Assembly (NCBI RefSeq): GCF_900120195.1
Contig: NZ_LT635539.1
Location: 1,535,257 to 1,599,256 of the forward strand
Direction: 5' to 3'
Source of the DNA: Blautia sp. Marseille-P3087
GTDB taxonomy: Bacteria; Bacillota; Clostridia; Lachnospirales; Lachnospiraceae
DNA: 64,000 nucleotides
Under the pieces are notes generated by a model, which had not been told where the DNA came from, searched no databases, and saw only the letters and a list, made by a program, of their open reading frames with translations. Made by a program: the position numbers and the translations under genes. Below, one piece after another: positions 34,055-43,001 of the stretch (its first letter is position 1; each line of letters opens with the position of its first letter).

Positions 34055-35227
34055 TCAGATGCGTGCAACACCTGTTCTTCCGGCAGCCTCTGCAACAGCT
34101 TTAGCTACTGCCGGTCCGACACGCTTGTCAAAAGCCTTCGGAATGATGTTGTCCGCACTCAGCTCTTCATCACTGATCAGTGCCGCAATTGCTTTTGATG
34201 CGGCAATCTTCATCTCTTCATTGATATCACTTGCCCGCACATCAAATGCACCACGGAATACACCCGGAAATACCAGTACGTTATTGATCTGGTTCGGGAA
34301 ATCAGAACGTCCGGTTGCCACAACCTTCGCGCCGCCTTTTTTTGCTTCATCCGGCATGATTTCCGGTGTCGGGTTTGCCATTGCAAATACGATTGCATCA
34401 TCTGCCATCGTGCTTACCATCTCCGAAGTTACAATATTCGGTGCAGATACACCGACAAAAATATCTCTGCCTTTCATGGCAGTCTTCAAATCGCCGTGCA
34501 GACGCTCTTTGTTTGTGATCTCTGCCATTTCTTTCTGTGCCGGATTCATCCATTCTTCACCCGGTGCAAGAATACCATTACGGTCAACAAGAACCACATC
34601 ACCTATTCCAAGTTCAAGAAGCAGACGACAGATAGAAATACCGGCGGAACCTGCTCCGTTGATCACAACTTTTGCCTCGGAAAACTCTTTGTGTACATAA
34701 CGAAGTGCATTAGTAAGACCGGCAGCCACGACGATTGCAGTTCCATGCTGGTCATCATGGAATACCGGAATGTCACATTTTTCTTTCAGTTTCTTTTCGA
34801 TTTCAAAACATCTCGGAGCAGAAATATCTTCAAGGTTGATTCCTCCAAAAGATCCGGAGATCAGATAGATCGTATTGACAATCTCATCAACATCGTTGCT
34901 CTTGATGCACAGCGGAAATGCATCTACATCACCAAATGCTTTAAAGAGTGCACATTTGCCCTCCATAACCGGCATTCCGGCTTCCGGTCCGATGTTGCCA
35001 AGTCCGAGGATTGCGGAGCCATCTGTAACGACCAGACACATGTTCCATCTTCTGGTAAGTTCATAAGATTTATTAATATCCTTCTGGATTTCCAGACATG
35101 GCTGTGCTACGCCCGGTGTATAGGCCAAAGAAAGGTCTTCTTTATTTTCTGCCGGTACACGTGTAACGACTTCAATCTTGCCCTTCCATTCTTTGTGCAG
35201 TCTCAGTGATTCTTTGGCATAATCCAT
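34055..35227 (-). CDS. Malic enzyme (NAD(P)-dependent malate dehydrogenase, decarboxylating)
   Basis: Converts malate to pyruvate and CO2 with reduction of NAD(P). At 390 aa it is the short form without the phosphotransacetylase domain found in MaeB. Visible are the YTPGVAQPC motif, the metal site [15 protein letters not shown], the Rossmann loop [17 protein letters not shown] and the [15 protein letters not shown] stretch. It lies 29 bp after the GntR-type regulator gene, which may control it in response to a carboxylate. Confidence 0.95.
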   Translation of the reverse strand: MDYAKESLRLHKEWKGKIEVVTRVPAENKEDLSLAYTPGVAQPCLEIQKDINKSYELTRRWNMCLVVTDGSAILGLGNIGPEAGMPVMEGKCALFKAFGDVDAFPLCIKSNDVDEIVNTIYLISGSFGGINLEDISAPRCFEIEKKLKEKCDIPVFHDDQHGTAIVVAAGLTNALRYVHKEFSEAKVVINGAGSAGISICRLLLELGIGDVVLVDRNGILAPGEEWMNPAQKEMAEITNKERLHGDLKTAMKGRDIFVGVSAPNIVTSEMVSTMADDAIVFAMANPTPEIMPDEAKKGGAKVVATGRSDFPNQINNVLVFPGVFRGAFDVRASDINEEMKIAASKAIAALISDEELSADNIIPKAFDKRVGPAVAKAVAEAAGRTGVARI

Positions 35228-35256
35228 CTTATTTTCCTCCTGTATATCTCTGCGGT

Positions 35257-35961
35257 TTATTTTTGCTGCATTTCATCTATGCATTTTTCAATCGTATCCA
35301 TATGTTCTGACATGCAGAGTTCTGCCTGTCTGTCATCGTTATTTATTATCGCCTCTACAAGCCGACGATGCTGCTCATCGATCTGCACTTCCGAGTGATC
35401 TTTCTGCATAATATAATCCCGGATTCCGGAAATTGTATTCTCTGTAAGCTGATCTGCCGCCGTAAGCACGCTGAAGATCATCGGATTGTTGGCAATCTTT
35501 GCAATCTTTGTGTGTAATTCTTTATCAATCTCTCCGCGGCTCTTCTCATCCTCTGCCATATCCATCCGAGCCAGAATACGCAGAAGTTCTGCAGCATCCA
35601 GTGGTGTACATTTCCTTGCTGCAAGGATCGCCGATTCTCTTTCGAGTGCTGCACGAAGCTGCTGGTTCTGTCTGATATAACCATTGTTCAATTTAAAAAG
35701 AATCGATAACGGCCCGATGAGCCAGCTATCAAGATCATCTGCTATATAATTACCGCCGCCCGGTACCGGTTTGATGATTCCAAGAAATTCCAGCGCTCTG
35801 AGCGCCTCACGTACTGCCGGTCGGGACACTCCCATTGTCTCTGCCATCGTTCGTTCTGCCGGAAGCGCATCCCCCGCTTTCAGACGTCCTCTCTGGATAT
35901 TATCCGTGATCTGGTTCAATATTCCATTAAACGTCCGCTCGTCTCCGATTTCTTTAAACAT
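35257..35961 (-). CDS. FadR-subfamily GntR transcriptional regulator
   Basis: A 234-aa regulator with an N-terminal winged helix (residues 10-75: LNQITDNIQRGRLKAGDALPAERTMAETMGVSRPAVREALRALEFLGII) and a C-terminal FCD ligand-binding helical domain (residues 90-225) with the metal-binding style histidines near KELHTKIAK, EQHRRLVEAI. ATG 35961 follows GGAGG; longer frames lack a site. FCD regulators sense organic acids such as lactate, malate or gluconate, and malic enzyme follows directly, so malate or a related acid is a sensible effector. Confidence 0.92.
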   Translation of the reverse strand: MFKEIGDERTFNGILNQITDNIQRGRLKAGDALPAERTMAETMGVSRPAVREALRALEFLGIIKPVPGGGNYIADDLDSWLIGPLSILFKLNNGYIRQNQQLRAALERESAILAARKCTPLDAAELLRILARMDMAEDEKSRGEIDKELHTKIAKIANNPMIFSVLTAADQLTENTISGIRDYIMQKDHSEVQIDEQHRRLVEAIINNDDRQAELCMSEHMDTIEKCIDEMQQK

Positions 35962-35998
35962 ATCCCTACCTCCTGCATTCTCTACTAATATATCATTT

Positions 35999-36012
35999 CC
36001 GACAGTTGTCGG
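35999..36012. promoter_or_regulatory. Probable auto-regulatory operator of the GntR gene
   Basis: CCGACA-GT-TGTCGG, an inverted repeat 38 bp upstream of the regulator start. FadR-subfamily proteins bind short palindromes of this TNGTNNNACNA-like kind, so this is a candidate operator for control of the regulator-malic enzyme-hisC unit. Confidence 0.55.
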
Positions 36013-36048
36013 CAAGTCTTCCCTCGTGTTCCAACTGGATTCTTTTAT

Positions 36049-36191
36049 GATTACTGTTCACTCCGTTCACAGTAACCTGGTCAAAATGCGTTTCAAATCA
36101 CCTTCGGTGATGGCATTTTGCCCTGTATGTCTCGGGATTTTGCCATATTCATGGCAAAACACCTCGCGGAATATTACCTGCTAACAATAAC
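36049..36191 (+). repeat. 142-bp palindromic repeat, copy 1
   Basis: About 143 bp closely matching 57411-57552. It opens with a hairpin (TTACTGTTCACTCCGTTCACAGTAA), continues with a CACCTTCGGTG tetraloop-type hairpin nested between inverted AAAATG/CATTTT arms, then TTTTGCCATattcATGGCAAAA, and ends CTAACAATAAC. It fills the space between the divergent GntR and lipoprotein genes. Confidence 0.8.
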
Positions 36192-36307
36192 CTCTTATGT
36201 ACATTTTGTGTTTTATTTCTAAACTTTTTCCATATTATATTGACAAGTTGAAAAAAGAACGCATAATGGGAGGTATATATTATTTATTAAGTAAGGGAGA
36301 TTATCTT

Positions 36308-36865
36308 ATGAAAAAAAGAAACATTTTGCTTTTTTCAGCAATCGCTGCCGCATCGATCACCATGGCGGGCTGTGGTTTTTCCGCAGAAGATCCTGCTGAC
36401 AGCCAGGCTGTATCCATAACACCAGAAGCAGAAGTCACCGCTACACCGGCTCCTACAGCCACTCCTGCTCCTACCGCTACACCAGCTCCAACCGTAACTC
36501 CGGCAGCAGGCGCTTCCGGCACAGACGCTGCAGGCACTGCAGCAGCAGATGGAACCACAACAGATGGAACTGCTTCTGACGGATCAACTTCTGCAGACAG
36601 TACTTCCTCTGATGCATCTGCCGGTACTGACTCAGGCTCTGATACAGGCGCTTCCAGTACAAGTACTTCTTCAGGAGATGCTTCTTCCTCTGTAGGAAAT
36701 TCTTTCACTTCCTTCATGGATGCATACGGTACACCAATTGAGTATGAGCCTGCATATGATGCAAACGGCAACGAAGTAGGCGGTGTTTATTCCTACAACG
36801 ACTTCTCCGTTACAACAGACTTCACTTCCGGAAGCGAAGTTGTGACAGCAGTTGATTATTATTGA
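36308..36865 (+). CDS. Low-complexity lipoprotein of unknown function
   Basis: ATG 36308 with AAGGGAGA upstream gives 185 aa. A signal with lipobox (ASITMAGC) is followed by an Ala/Thr/Pro segment with tandem PTATPA units (about residues 38-65), an Ala/Gly/Thr/Ser/Asp-rich tract (about 66-130), and a C-terminal part of about 50 residues (SFMDAYGTPIEYEPAYDANGNEVGGVYSYNDFSVTTDF). The last part looks like a small folded or exposed domain on a flexible, possibly wall-spanning stalk. I do not recognise the family. It stands alone and ends at a shared terminator. Confidence 0.8.
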   Translation: MKKRNILLFSAIAAASITMAGCGFSAEDPADSQAVSITPEAEVTATPAPTATPAPTATPAPTVTPAAGASGTDAAGTAAADGTTTDGTASDGSTSADSTSSDASAGTDSGSDTGASSTSTSSGDASSSVGNSFTSFMDAYGTPIEYEPAYDANGNEVGGVYSYNDFSVTTDFTSGSEVVTAVDYY

Positions 36866-36874
36866 TTTTAACCT

Positions 36875-36916
36875 CAAAAAATCCCTCACTCATCACTGAG
36901 TGGGGGATTCTTTTTT
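36875..36916. terminator. Bidirectional terminator between the lipoprotein and the symporter gene
   Basis: AAATCCCTCACTCA and TGAGTGGGGGATT form a stem flanked by six A residues and six T residues. It ends both convergent genes; the symporter stop codon (36893-36895) lies within the stem-loop. Confidence 0.88.
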
Positions 36917-38296
36917 CTTCGTTCTTTCGTATTCTTTCAGTTCTTTCAGAGCTTTCTCGCCCTGCGGATACAAGATGATAATATTAAAGACCGTCATCAG
37001 TCCGATTCCGACATCACCCAGATCCCACACAAATGTGTAAGCTGCAAGGCCGCCGATGAACAGCATCACAAGCGCCAGCACTTTGTACGCAGTCTGTGAA
37101 GCCCAGTTATCGCCAAAAAGGTATGCAACATTGCTTCTCGCATAAAACAGGATGCCAAGGAATGTTGAAAAACTGAATAAAAACAGCGTTGCCGCAATAA
37201 AGATCACGCCAAACCGCCCAAGATGATGTTCCATAGCCGTCTGCAGAAGACCCATTCCGGAAAGTCCGACAACTTTCTCTTCCGGTGCGAGCAGCATAAT
37301 AAATGCTGTACAGCTGCAGATCACGATCGTATCGACAAATACACCGAGCGCCTGAACCAGTCCGGCTTTGACCGGCTGATCACATTCCGCTGCTGCTGCC
37401 GCACACGGAGCAGACCCGGAACCTGCTTCATTCGAAAACAATCCACGTTTGATTCCATTCATAAGAACTGCGCCAAAACCACCTGCTGCAGCCTGTCGGA
37501 ATCCAAATGCTTCCGCAAAAATTCTTGCAAAAACACCTGGCAGACTTCCAATATTCATCACAATGATCAGAATCGTGATTGCAAAATAGCATACCGCCAT
37601 GACCGGCACTACCATATCCAGAATCTTAACTGTCGCATCTTTACGAAGCACGATCACAGCAGCCACAGCAACGAGTACTACCGTCGTATAGATCGGCGGA
37701 ATTGAAAATGCATTTTTAAAAGAGGAAACAACGGAATTACTGATTACCTGACTGATACCGCACCAGCATATCAGACCGGAGATTGCAAACAACACAGAAA
37801 TTACCACTTTGTTTCTCTTTTTCTTCTGTTTTTCTTCTACATATGCATGAATATAATACGCCGGACCGCCACGGTAACCACCGTACAGCGGATCTTTTTC
37901 TTTATAAAGCTGTGCCAGTGTCGCTTCAATAAAAGCTGTTGACGAACCGATAATTGCCGTCACCCACATCCAGAAAACCGCACCGGCGCCGCCTGCTGAA
38001 ATCGCCGCGACAACACCGACCAGATTTCCCATACCGACACGGGTTGCCGTCGAAACGATCAGTGTCTGAAATGAAGACAAACTGTTTTTATCTTGTTTCT
38101 TCTCGACCAGTGCCTGCACCATATCCGGAAATAACCGGATCGGCAGAAAACGCGTCCGAACCGTAAAATAAATTCCTGTAGGAATCAGTAATATAATCAG
38201 AAGCGAAATCCCCAGAGTGCTGCCGCCCGGCAGTGGAATCTGCACCAGATCTCCCCACAGAAAACTATATACTTTCTCAATCAGAGTAACTATCAT
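36893..38296 (-). CDS. Sodium:alanine/glycine symporter (AGCS family)
   Basis: A 467-aa permease with about 11 hydrophobic segments that takes up alanine or glycine with Na+ or H+. The AGCS signatures are visible: FQTLIVSTATRVGMGNLVGVVAAISAGGAGAVFWMW near residue 80-120, YKEKDPLYGGYRGGPAYYI, and GLFSNEAGSGSAPCAAAAAE in the middle. It is transcribed alone, divergent from the thiT leader, and shares its 3' terminator with the lipoprotein gene. Confidence 0.94.
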   Translation of the reverse strand: MIVTLIEKVYSFLWGDLVQIPLPGGSTLGISLLIILLIPTGIYFTVRTRFLPIRLFPDMVQALVEKKQDKNSLSSFQTLIVSTATRVGMGNLVGVVAAISAGGAGAVFWMWVTAIIGSSTAFIEATLAQLYKEKDPLYGGYRGGPAYYIHAYVEEKQKKKRNKVVISVLFAISGLICWCGISQVISNSVVSSFKNAFSIPPIYTTVVLVAVAAVIVLRKDATVKILDMVVPVMAVCYFAITILIIVMNIGSLPGVFARIFAEAFGFRQAAAGGFGAVLMNGIKRGLFSNEAGSGSAPCAAAAAECDQPVKAGLVQALGVFVDTIVICSCTAFIMLLAPEEKVVGLSGMGLLQTAMEHHLGRFGVIFIAATLFLFSFSTFLGILFYARSNVAYLFGDNWASQTAYKVLALVMLFIGGLAAYTFVWDLGDVGIGLMTVFNIIILYPQGEKALKELKEYERTKKKESPTQ

Positions 38297-38356
38297 ACTT
38301 TAAACCCTCTTCCATTTCTCACATACCCGAAAAAACTCCGGGCAGATACTATCTCA

Positions 38357-38386
38357 GTATAGCCCATATTAACCCTTAAGCGCAAG
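38357..38386 (-). promoter_or_regulatory. Probable promoter of the AGCS symporter gene
   Basis: On the minus strand TTGCGC, an 18-bp spacer and TATACT, about 60 bp upstream of the start at 38296. A short GCCCG/CGGGT hairpin with a T-rich loop lies between promoter and start. Confidence 0.45.
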
Positions 38387-38454
38387 CACTTTTGGGGTTT
38401 AAAGTCAAAAACTTTAAATAATCTAAGATTCATTGTCACACCCTCCCGCAGTAC

Positions 38455-38483
38455 TTGACGGTTAGATTATATTTGTTTATAAT
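38455..38483 (+). promoter_or_regulatory. thiT promoter
   Basis: TTGACG, a 17-bp spacer and a perfect TATAAT. Transcription would begin near 38490, about 50 bp before the TPP riboswitch. Confidence 0.85.
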
Positions 38484-38540
38484 GGATTTGTCTGATGAAT
38501 ACTGTTTATTCAGACATTTCTAATTACATACAGATTGATG

Positions 38541-38626
38541 ACAGGGGAGCTTGTACAACAGGCTGAGAGGAAGTTTGTAACTTCGACCCATAACCTGATT
38601 TGGATAATGCCAGCGTAGGGATGCGT
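38541..38626 (+). ncRNA. TPP (THI-box) riboswitch
   Basis: The conserved thiamine pyrophosphate aptamer is readable in order: GGGGAGC, GGCTGAGAGG, GACCC, ACCTGATTTGGATAATGCC and AGCGTAGGGA. It binds TPP in the leader of thiT. Downstream a CCCG...CGGG hairpin (38650-38662) abuts the GGGGAGG site, so control could act on translation as well as transcription; thiamine sufficiency should turn thiT off. Confidence 0.95.
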
Positions 38627-38721
38627 TAGACGATTTGAAGTGCATTTGACCCGATTACGGGGAGGCGTGACATTTTATGATCTCTTTTGTTTTCAGTCGA
38701 AGACGAGGGAGGTCTTATTTT

Positions 38722-39396
38722 ATGTTCAGCTTTATGGTAACAAGCGAAGGCGGACTGACAACAGCCGGATATGCCATCGCGATCATCGCAGGAATCGTTC
38801 TGTTCCTCGCCGCGATCTACTTTGCAGGCAAAAATTCAGAAAAGAAAAAACTCACAACAAGACAGCTTGTTTTCTGTGCTGTAGCAATGGCGCTTGCCTT
38901 TGTTACTTCTTATCTTAAAATCTTCACCCTTCCATGGGGCGGAAGCGTCACACTCTGCAGTATGCTTTTCATCGTACTGGTTGCTAACTGGTATGGCGTA
39001 GGCACCGGCATCACCGTTGGTCTTGCTTACGGAATCCTGCAGTTCATTCAGGAACCATATGTACTTTCCTTTTTCCAGGTATGCTGTGATTACATCCTTG
39101 CATTCGCCGCTCTTGGTATTGCCGGCTTCTTTGCAAAACAGAGCCATGGCCTTCTGAAAGGTTACATCGCAGCTGTGATCGCACGAGGATTTTTCCACGC
39201 ACTCGGCGGATACCTGTACTGGATGAGCTACATGCCGGATAATTTCCCGAAATCACTCACAGCTATCTACCCGATCGTATATAACTACAGCTACCTGCTC
39301 GCAGAAGGAATCATCACTGTGATCGTGATCTCTATTCCTGCCGTGTCCAAAGCACTGACTCAGGTAAAGAAGGCAGCACTGGGTACTTCCCTGTAA
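38722..39396 (+). CDS. thiT: Thiamine-specific ECF transporter S component (ThiT)
   Basis: Membrane protein that binds thiamine and works with a shared ECF energising module. With ATG 38722 it is 224 aa with about six hydrophobic segments. The ThiT pattern is present: ALAFVTSYLKIFTLPWGGSVTLCSMLFIVLVANWYG, YGILQFIQEPYVLSFFQVCCDYILAFAALGIAGFF, and ARGFFHALGGYLYWMSYMP. ATG 38722 has GGGAGG 9 bp upstream; ATG 38677 (239 aa), with GGGGAGG 11 bp upstream, is also possible. The TPP riboswitch before it supports the thiamine assignment. An ECF module lies convergently at 40349-43553. Confidence 0.94.
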   Translation: MFSFMVTSEGGLTTAGYAIAIIAGIVLFLAAIYFAGKNSEKKKLTTRQLVFCAVAMALAFVTSYLKIFTLPWGGSVTLCSMLFIVLVANWYGVGTGITVGLAYGILQFIQEPYVLSFFQVCCDYILAFAALGIAGFFAKQSHGLLKGYIAAVIARGFFHALGGYLYWMSYMPDNFPKSLTAIYPIVYNYSYLLAEGIITVIVISIPAVSKALTQVKKAALGTSL

Positions 39397-39469
39397 CCCG
39401 CAAGTTCACACTTGCAAGTGTAAAGAAAAACCGCAAAGGGACTTGCCAGTCCCCTTGCAACCCCTGGGC
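39395..39469 (+). repeat. 75-bp inverted-pair element, left copy
   Basis: AACCCG...GTAAAGAA..ACCGCAAAG.GGA.CT.GCC.GT.CCCCT..GCA...CCCTGGGC, overlapping the thiT stop. The same pattern occurs in inverted orientation at 40261-40335. It includes a hairpin GGGACTtgccAGTCCC. Confidence 0.75.
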
Positions 39470-39574
39470 GAAATGTAAGACGGAGACTTTGTCTTATGTA
39501 GCACCCTTAGAAAAATTCTCCTGGTGTTTCAGATCAGCAATTTCTCGTATAAATGATATTGCTGTATATAAAAA

Positions 39575-39622
39575 TAGCGGGATTCTTCTCTGCCTTATGG
39601 AGAAGATGTCCTGCTGTTTTTT
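39575..39622 (+). terminator. Terminator after thiT
   Basis: AGCGGGATTCTTCTC and GGAGAAGATGTCCTGCT form an imperfect stem followed by G and six T residues, about 180 bp downstream of the thiT stop. Confidence 0.7.
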
Positions 39623-39740
39623 CATTCTGCTGGTTACTATGTCAGTAATTAGTCGGCATTGTTCTGATATTTATTCTGCTGCTACTCTGCTAATATTCTG
39701 CTGTTATTTTCCTGGTCTCCTGCTCTTCTCCACAAATTTG

Positions 39741-40130
39741 GTTGACCTGGAACTCCGCTCCCACAAACCGAGTCATCTTCCAGCTCCTGCTTCAATGACT
39801 TTCAAGCAAGTTTCCGTAGTCTAAGTCATCCCTTTTCATGTATTCCGTTGACCTTTGTCAGACTTACTCTTCTCCAGATCATCCATTTTCATGCGCCCCG
39901 TTGACTCTTGTCAGATTTATTCTTCTCTAAGTCATCCATTTTTCCTAGATTCCATTGACTCCCTGACACCTTATCAATCCACAGGGCAATTCATCCTCTC
40001 AATTTCGTTGATCCCCTAACAGCTTTCCGTTCCACGGGTCAATTCATCCTCTCAATTTCATTGATCCCCTGACGCCTTTCCCATCCACGGGGCAATTCAT
40101 CTTCCCAAATTCCGTTGACTCCTCCACTAC
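39741..40130. repeat. Degenerate 53-bp tandem repeat array
   Basis: A CATCC/CATCT anchor recurs at 39774, 39827, 39880, 39933, 39992, 40045 and 40098, and a GTTGA-like anchor recurs 52-55 bp apart across the same span. The period is 53 bp except for one unit of 59 bp. The best-conserved pair of units is at about 39984-40089. The period is not a multiple of three and every frame is broken, so it is not a coding repeat. The units drift too much to be CRISPR repeats. Confidence 0.75.
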
Positions 40131-40166
40131 TTACTTCTCTCTCAGTCACCTCACACCCATAGAATG

Positions 40167-40216
40167 AAAAAATACCAGAATTCCCTTCCCCATACGGAGA
40201 CCAGGGATTCTGGCAT
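40167..40216 (-). terminator. Terminator of the ECF module operon
   Basis: On the minus strand GCCAGAATCCCT pairs with AGGGAATTCTGG, followed by T, A and six T residues. It lies about 130 bp after the ecfT stop, beyond the right 75-bp element. Confidence 0.75.
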
Positions 40217-40260
40217 TTCTCATATTCCTGCATACTTATACACCCTCGGAGGCTTAAAAA

Positions 40261-40335
40261 GCCCAGGGTGTGCAGAGGGGAACGGCGAGTTCCTCTTTGC
40301 GGTCTTCTTTACATGTCAATGTAAATTGACGGGTT
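40261..40335 (-). repeat. 75-bp inverted-pair element, right copy
   Basis: Reverse complement matches 39395-39469 over the full 75 bp with scattered changes; the hairpin becomes GGAACtcgcCGTTCC. It ends 14 bp from the ecfT stop. Together with the left copy it encloses the 53-bp array. Confidence 0.75.
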
Positions 40336-40348
40336 CCAGGGCAGTCCC

Positions 40349-41176
40349 CTAGAAAGGATTGTAGAATCGTCCAAACTTAATGGTTACTATAAGGCTCACC
40401 ACCACCAGCACCACACCGATCCCAAGTGCCACAAAATCCCGTACAGCAAATGGTCTTCTGGTGTACCATGTACGTTTCTTATTCTTTCCGAATCCACGAA
40501 GCTCCATGGCATTGGAAATAGTATCGATCCGGTTCAGGCTTGTCAGGATCAGCGGAAGCAGGATATTGACCGAGTTTTTCAATCGTGAGAAGAAATGCTC
40601 ATTCTTTCCGAGCTCCACGCCTCTCGCCTGCTGCGCCTGACTGATACTGTGATAATCTCTCTGGATATCCGGAATATAGCGAAGTGCGATTGCCACAGAA
40701 TATCCTACTTTATAGGAGATTCCGATACTGTTCAGGCTCGCCGCAAATTCACTTGGATTCGTCGCCGAGATAAACAAGATTGCTACCGGCAGCGCCACAA
40801 AATATTTCAGTGAAATATTCAGCATATAAAACAGCTGTTCCGCCGTCACATCGTATCTCCAGAAAAGATGACAGAGCACATGTCTCGTTCCATACAGATT
40901 CGTTCCCTGATTCGGATCAAATAAGAAAATGAACAAATTATTCAGGAGCAGAAAAACAAGCATAAAGATCATCATAAAACGGACTTCCCGGTATTTGATC
41001 TTGCTGAGTTTAAATGCAACAAGACTTACTGCGAACAGTCCTAGCAGCACCCATGTGTTGTATGTGATCATACTTGCGAACGTGAACAACAGGAAAAAGG
41101 CCAGCTTTGTGGTTCCCGTCATCTTATGTACAACGCTGTCGCGATCCAGATAATTCAAAACAGTCTTAGCGGCCAT
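40349..41176 (-). CDS. ecfT: ECF transporter transmembrane component EcfT
   Basis: Membrane coupling subunit of an energy-coupling factor vitamin transporter. The 275-aa protein has about five hydrophobic segments and the two ATPase-coupling motifs of the family, AQQARG (near residue 184) and AMELRGFG (near 235). Its start overlaps the ATPase gene by 11 bp. It may serve the S component encoded at the head of the operon and could also work with ThiT. Confidence 0.92.
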   Translation of the reverse strand: MAAKTVLNYLDRDSVVHKMTGTTKLAFFLLFTFASMITYNTWVLLGLFAVSLVAFKLSKIKYREVRFMMIFMLVFLLLNNLFIFLFDPNQGTNLYGTRHVLCHLFWRYDVTAEQLFYMLNISLKYFVALPVAILFISATNPSEFAASLNSIGISYKVGYSVAIALRYIPDIQRDYHSISQAQQARGVELGKNEHFFSRLKNSVNILLPLILTSLNRIDTISNAMELRGFGKNKKRTWYTRRPFAVRDFVALGIGVVLVVVSLIVTIKFGRFYNPF

Positions 41177-42890
41177 TGCTGCGCACCTCCCTGTCTTCTC
41201 CGATAAATCTTTCTACAAATGCTTCCGGCGGTGTGATCTCACACTGCTTTGCCAGCGTAAACAGACTGGTTTCTTTCAACGCTGCTCTCTCGATCAGTTC
41301 CGGATCACACAGAACTTCCGAAGCTCTGCGATCCGCAATCAGCTGTCCATCTGAGAATACCAGTGCACGCGGTGTGTACTCCAGCATCAGGTGCATATCA
41401 TGCGTAATCATCACAACCGTCACGCCACGTTCATTCAGCTTACGCAAAAACTCCATGATTTCTGTATAATGTTTGAAATCCTGTCCTGCCGTCGGTTCAT
41501 CCAGAATGATCAGTTCCGGATCCTGCACCAGCACACTTGCGATCGTCACACGCTTTTTCTGTCCAAAACTAAGCGCCGATACCGGCCAGTTACGAAACGG
41601 ATAAAGTCCACAGATTTTCAGTGTATCTTCTACCTTCTGACGAACCTCCGACTCAGGCATCCCAGCCTTTTGAAGACTCAGCGCCACCTCATCGAAAATC
41701 ATTGTTTTTGAAATCATCTGATTCGGATTCTGCATGACATATCCGATATATTTTGCACGGTGACGGATATTTTCTTTCAAAAGATCTTTACCGCGGAAGG
41801 TAATTTCCCCGGAATCCGGATCTTCAAATCCACAGATCAGCTTGGAAAATGTCGATTTGCCGGCACCGTTTCGCCCCACAATACTGACCATTTCGCCCTT
41901 GTCGATCGACAGACTGACGTTTCGAAGCGTCTGCTGCCCCTTCGTATATCCGAAGTTTAAATGCTTCACTTCCAGAAGCTTTTCACGCTCTCCGGTATCT
42001 TTCGGAAGTGGCTGTGCCTCAAACCATTCCTTAAGTTTCTTACGATCCGTCCCATCCAGTACAACAGAATCTACATGTGCCGGTTTCTTTTCCTTCGTAA
42101 TTTCAATCCCTGCGTAACGCATTGCTGTCACATAAAGCGGCTCACGGATACCATTGTCACTGAGCAGGCTCGTAGAAAGAAGCTCGTCCGGTGTCAGATC
42201 CGCAAGAATCGTTCCGTCATTGACCAGCACGATACGGTCCACGTTTCGCCAGAGTACATCCTCAAGGCGATGTTCAATGATCAGAACCGTCGTGCCTGTT
42301 TTTTTCTGAATTTCATCAATCAGCTCGATTGCCTGCTTGCCGGCTGCCGGATCAAGGTTTGCCAGTGGCTCATCAAACAGAAGAATTTTGACCTGATCAA
42401 CCATAACACCCGCAAGGCTGACCCTCTGCTTCTGTCCGCCGGACAGCTCGTGCGGTGCATAATCCAGATGGTTTTCAATTCCGACAAGCTCTGCGGCATG
42501 ACGGGTGATCGCATGCATTTCATCCTGAGGTGTGCAACTGTTTTCCAGGGCAAAAGCAATGTCTTCACCTACTGTCAGTCCGATAAACTGTCCGTCCGGA
42601 TCCTGCAAAACCGTTCCCACGTGGGCAGACAGGTCAAAAATACTGCTGTGCGGTGCATCCACACCATCCACGGTCAGCGTACCTTTACATTCTCCCGGAT
42701 TGGAAAAAGGATTCAGACCATTAATGCATCCTGCAAGCGTACTCTTGCCACTGCCGGACGGTCCTGCGATCAGCACCTTTTCACCCGGATAAATATCCAG
42801 ATTGATTCCCGTCAGTGTGGGCTTCTTCTGCGCCCGGTACTGGAATGAAAAATCTTTGAATGAAATAACAGGGGATTTTTTTTCAGTCAT
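41166..42890 (-). CDS. Fused ECF transporter ATPase (two ABC domains)
   Basis: A 574-aa protein with two ATPase halves in one chain, replacing the usual separate EcfA1 and EcfA2. Half one: Walker A GPSGSGKST, signature LSGGQKQR, Walker B ILLFDEPLANLDP. Half two: Walker A GRNGAGKST, Walker B LIILDEPTAGQD, with the signature changed to LSFGQKKR. The switch histidines are in IIEHRLED and MITHDMHL. Fused ATPases of this kind accompany UPF0397-type S components, as here. Confidence 0.93.
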   Translation of the reverse strand: MTEKKSPVISFKDFSFQYRAQKKPTLTGINLDIYPGEKVLIAGPSGSGKSTLAGCINGLNPFSNPGECKGTLTVDGVDAPHSSIFDLSAHVGTVLQDPDGQFIGLTVGEDIAFALENSCTPQDEMHAITRHAAELVGIENHLDYAPHELSGGQKQRVSLAGVMVDQVKILLFDEPLANLDPAAGKQAIELIDEIQKKTGTTVLIIEHRLEDVLWRNVDRIVLVNDGTILADLTPDELLSTSLLSDNGIREPLYVTAMRYAGIEITKEKKPAHVDSVVLDGTDRKKLKEWFEAQPLPKDTGEREKLLEVKHLNFGYTKGQQTLRNVSLSIDKGEMVSIVGRNGAGKSTFSKLICGFEDPDSGEITFRGKDLLKENIRHRAKYIGYVMQNPNQMISKTMIFDEVALSLQKAGMPESEVRQKVEDTLKICGLYPFRNWPVSALSFGQKKRVTIASVLVQDPELIILDEPTAGQDFKHYTEIMEFLRKLNERGVTVVMITHDMHLMLEYTPRALVFSDGQLIADRRASEVLCDPELIERAALKETSLFTLAKQCEITPPEAFVERFIGEDREVRSNGR

Positions 42891-42945
42891 TTAAACACCT
42901 CAAAATTATATTATTACAATAAAATAATCCAAAAATAACAGCATA

Positions 42946-42991
42946 GAAAAAGCCTTTTCACAAGCCATAAAAGCTACATGAGAAGGCTTTG
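42946..42991 (-). terminator. Terminator between the S-component and ECF ATPase genes
   Basis: On the minus strand AAAGCCTTCTCA pairs with TGAAAAGGCTTT, followed by TTTC. Located between the S gene stop (43002) and the ATPase start (42890), it probably reduces but does not abolish expression of the energising module. Confidence 0.75.
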
Positions 42992-43001
42992 TCATCATAT
43001 C

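Noticed and set aside
39741-40130. CRISPR array
   Set aside because: Similarity runs over the whole 53-bp unit with heavy drift, there are no unique spacers between constant repeats, and no cas genes are near.
41961-42848. Long open frame on the plus strand opposite the fused ECF ATPase
   Set aside because: Antisense to a clear ABC ATPase; its translation has no recognisable domain.
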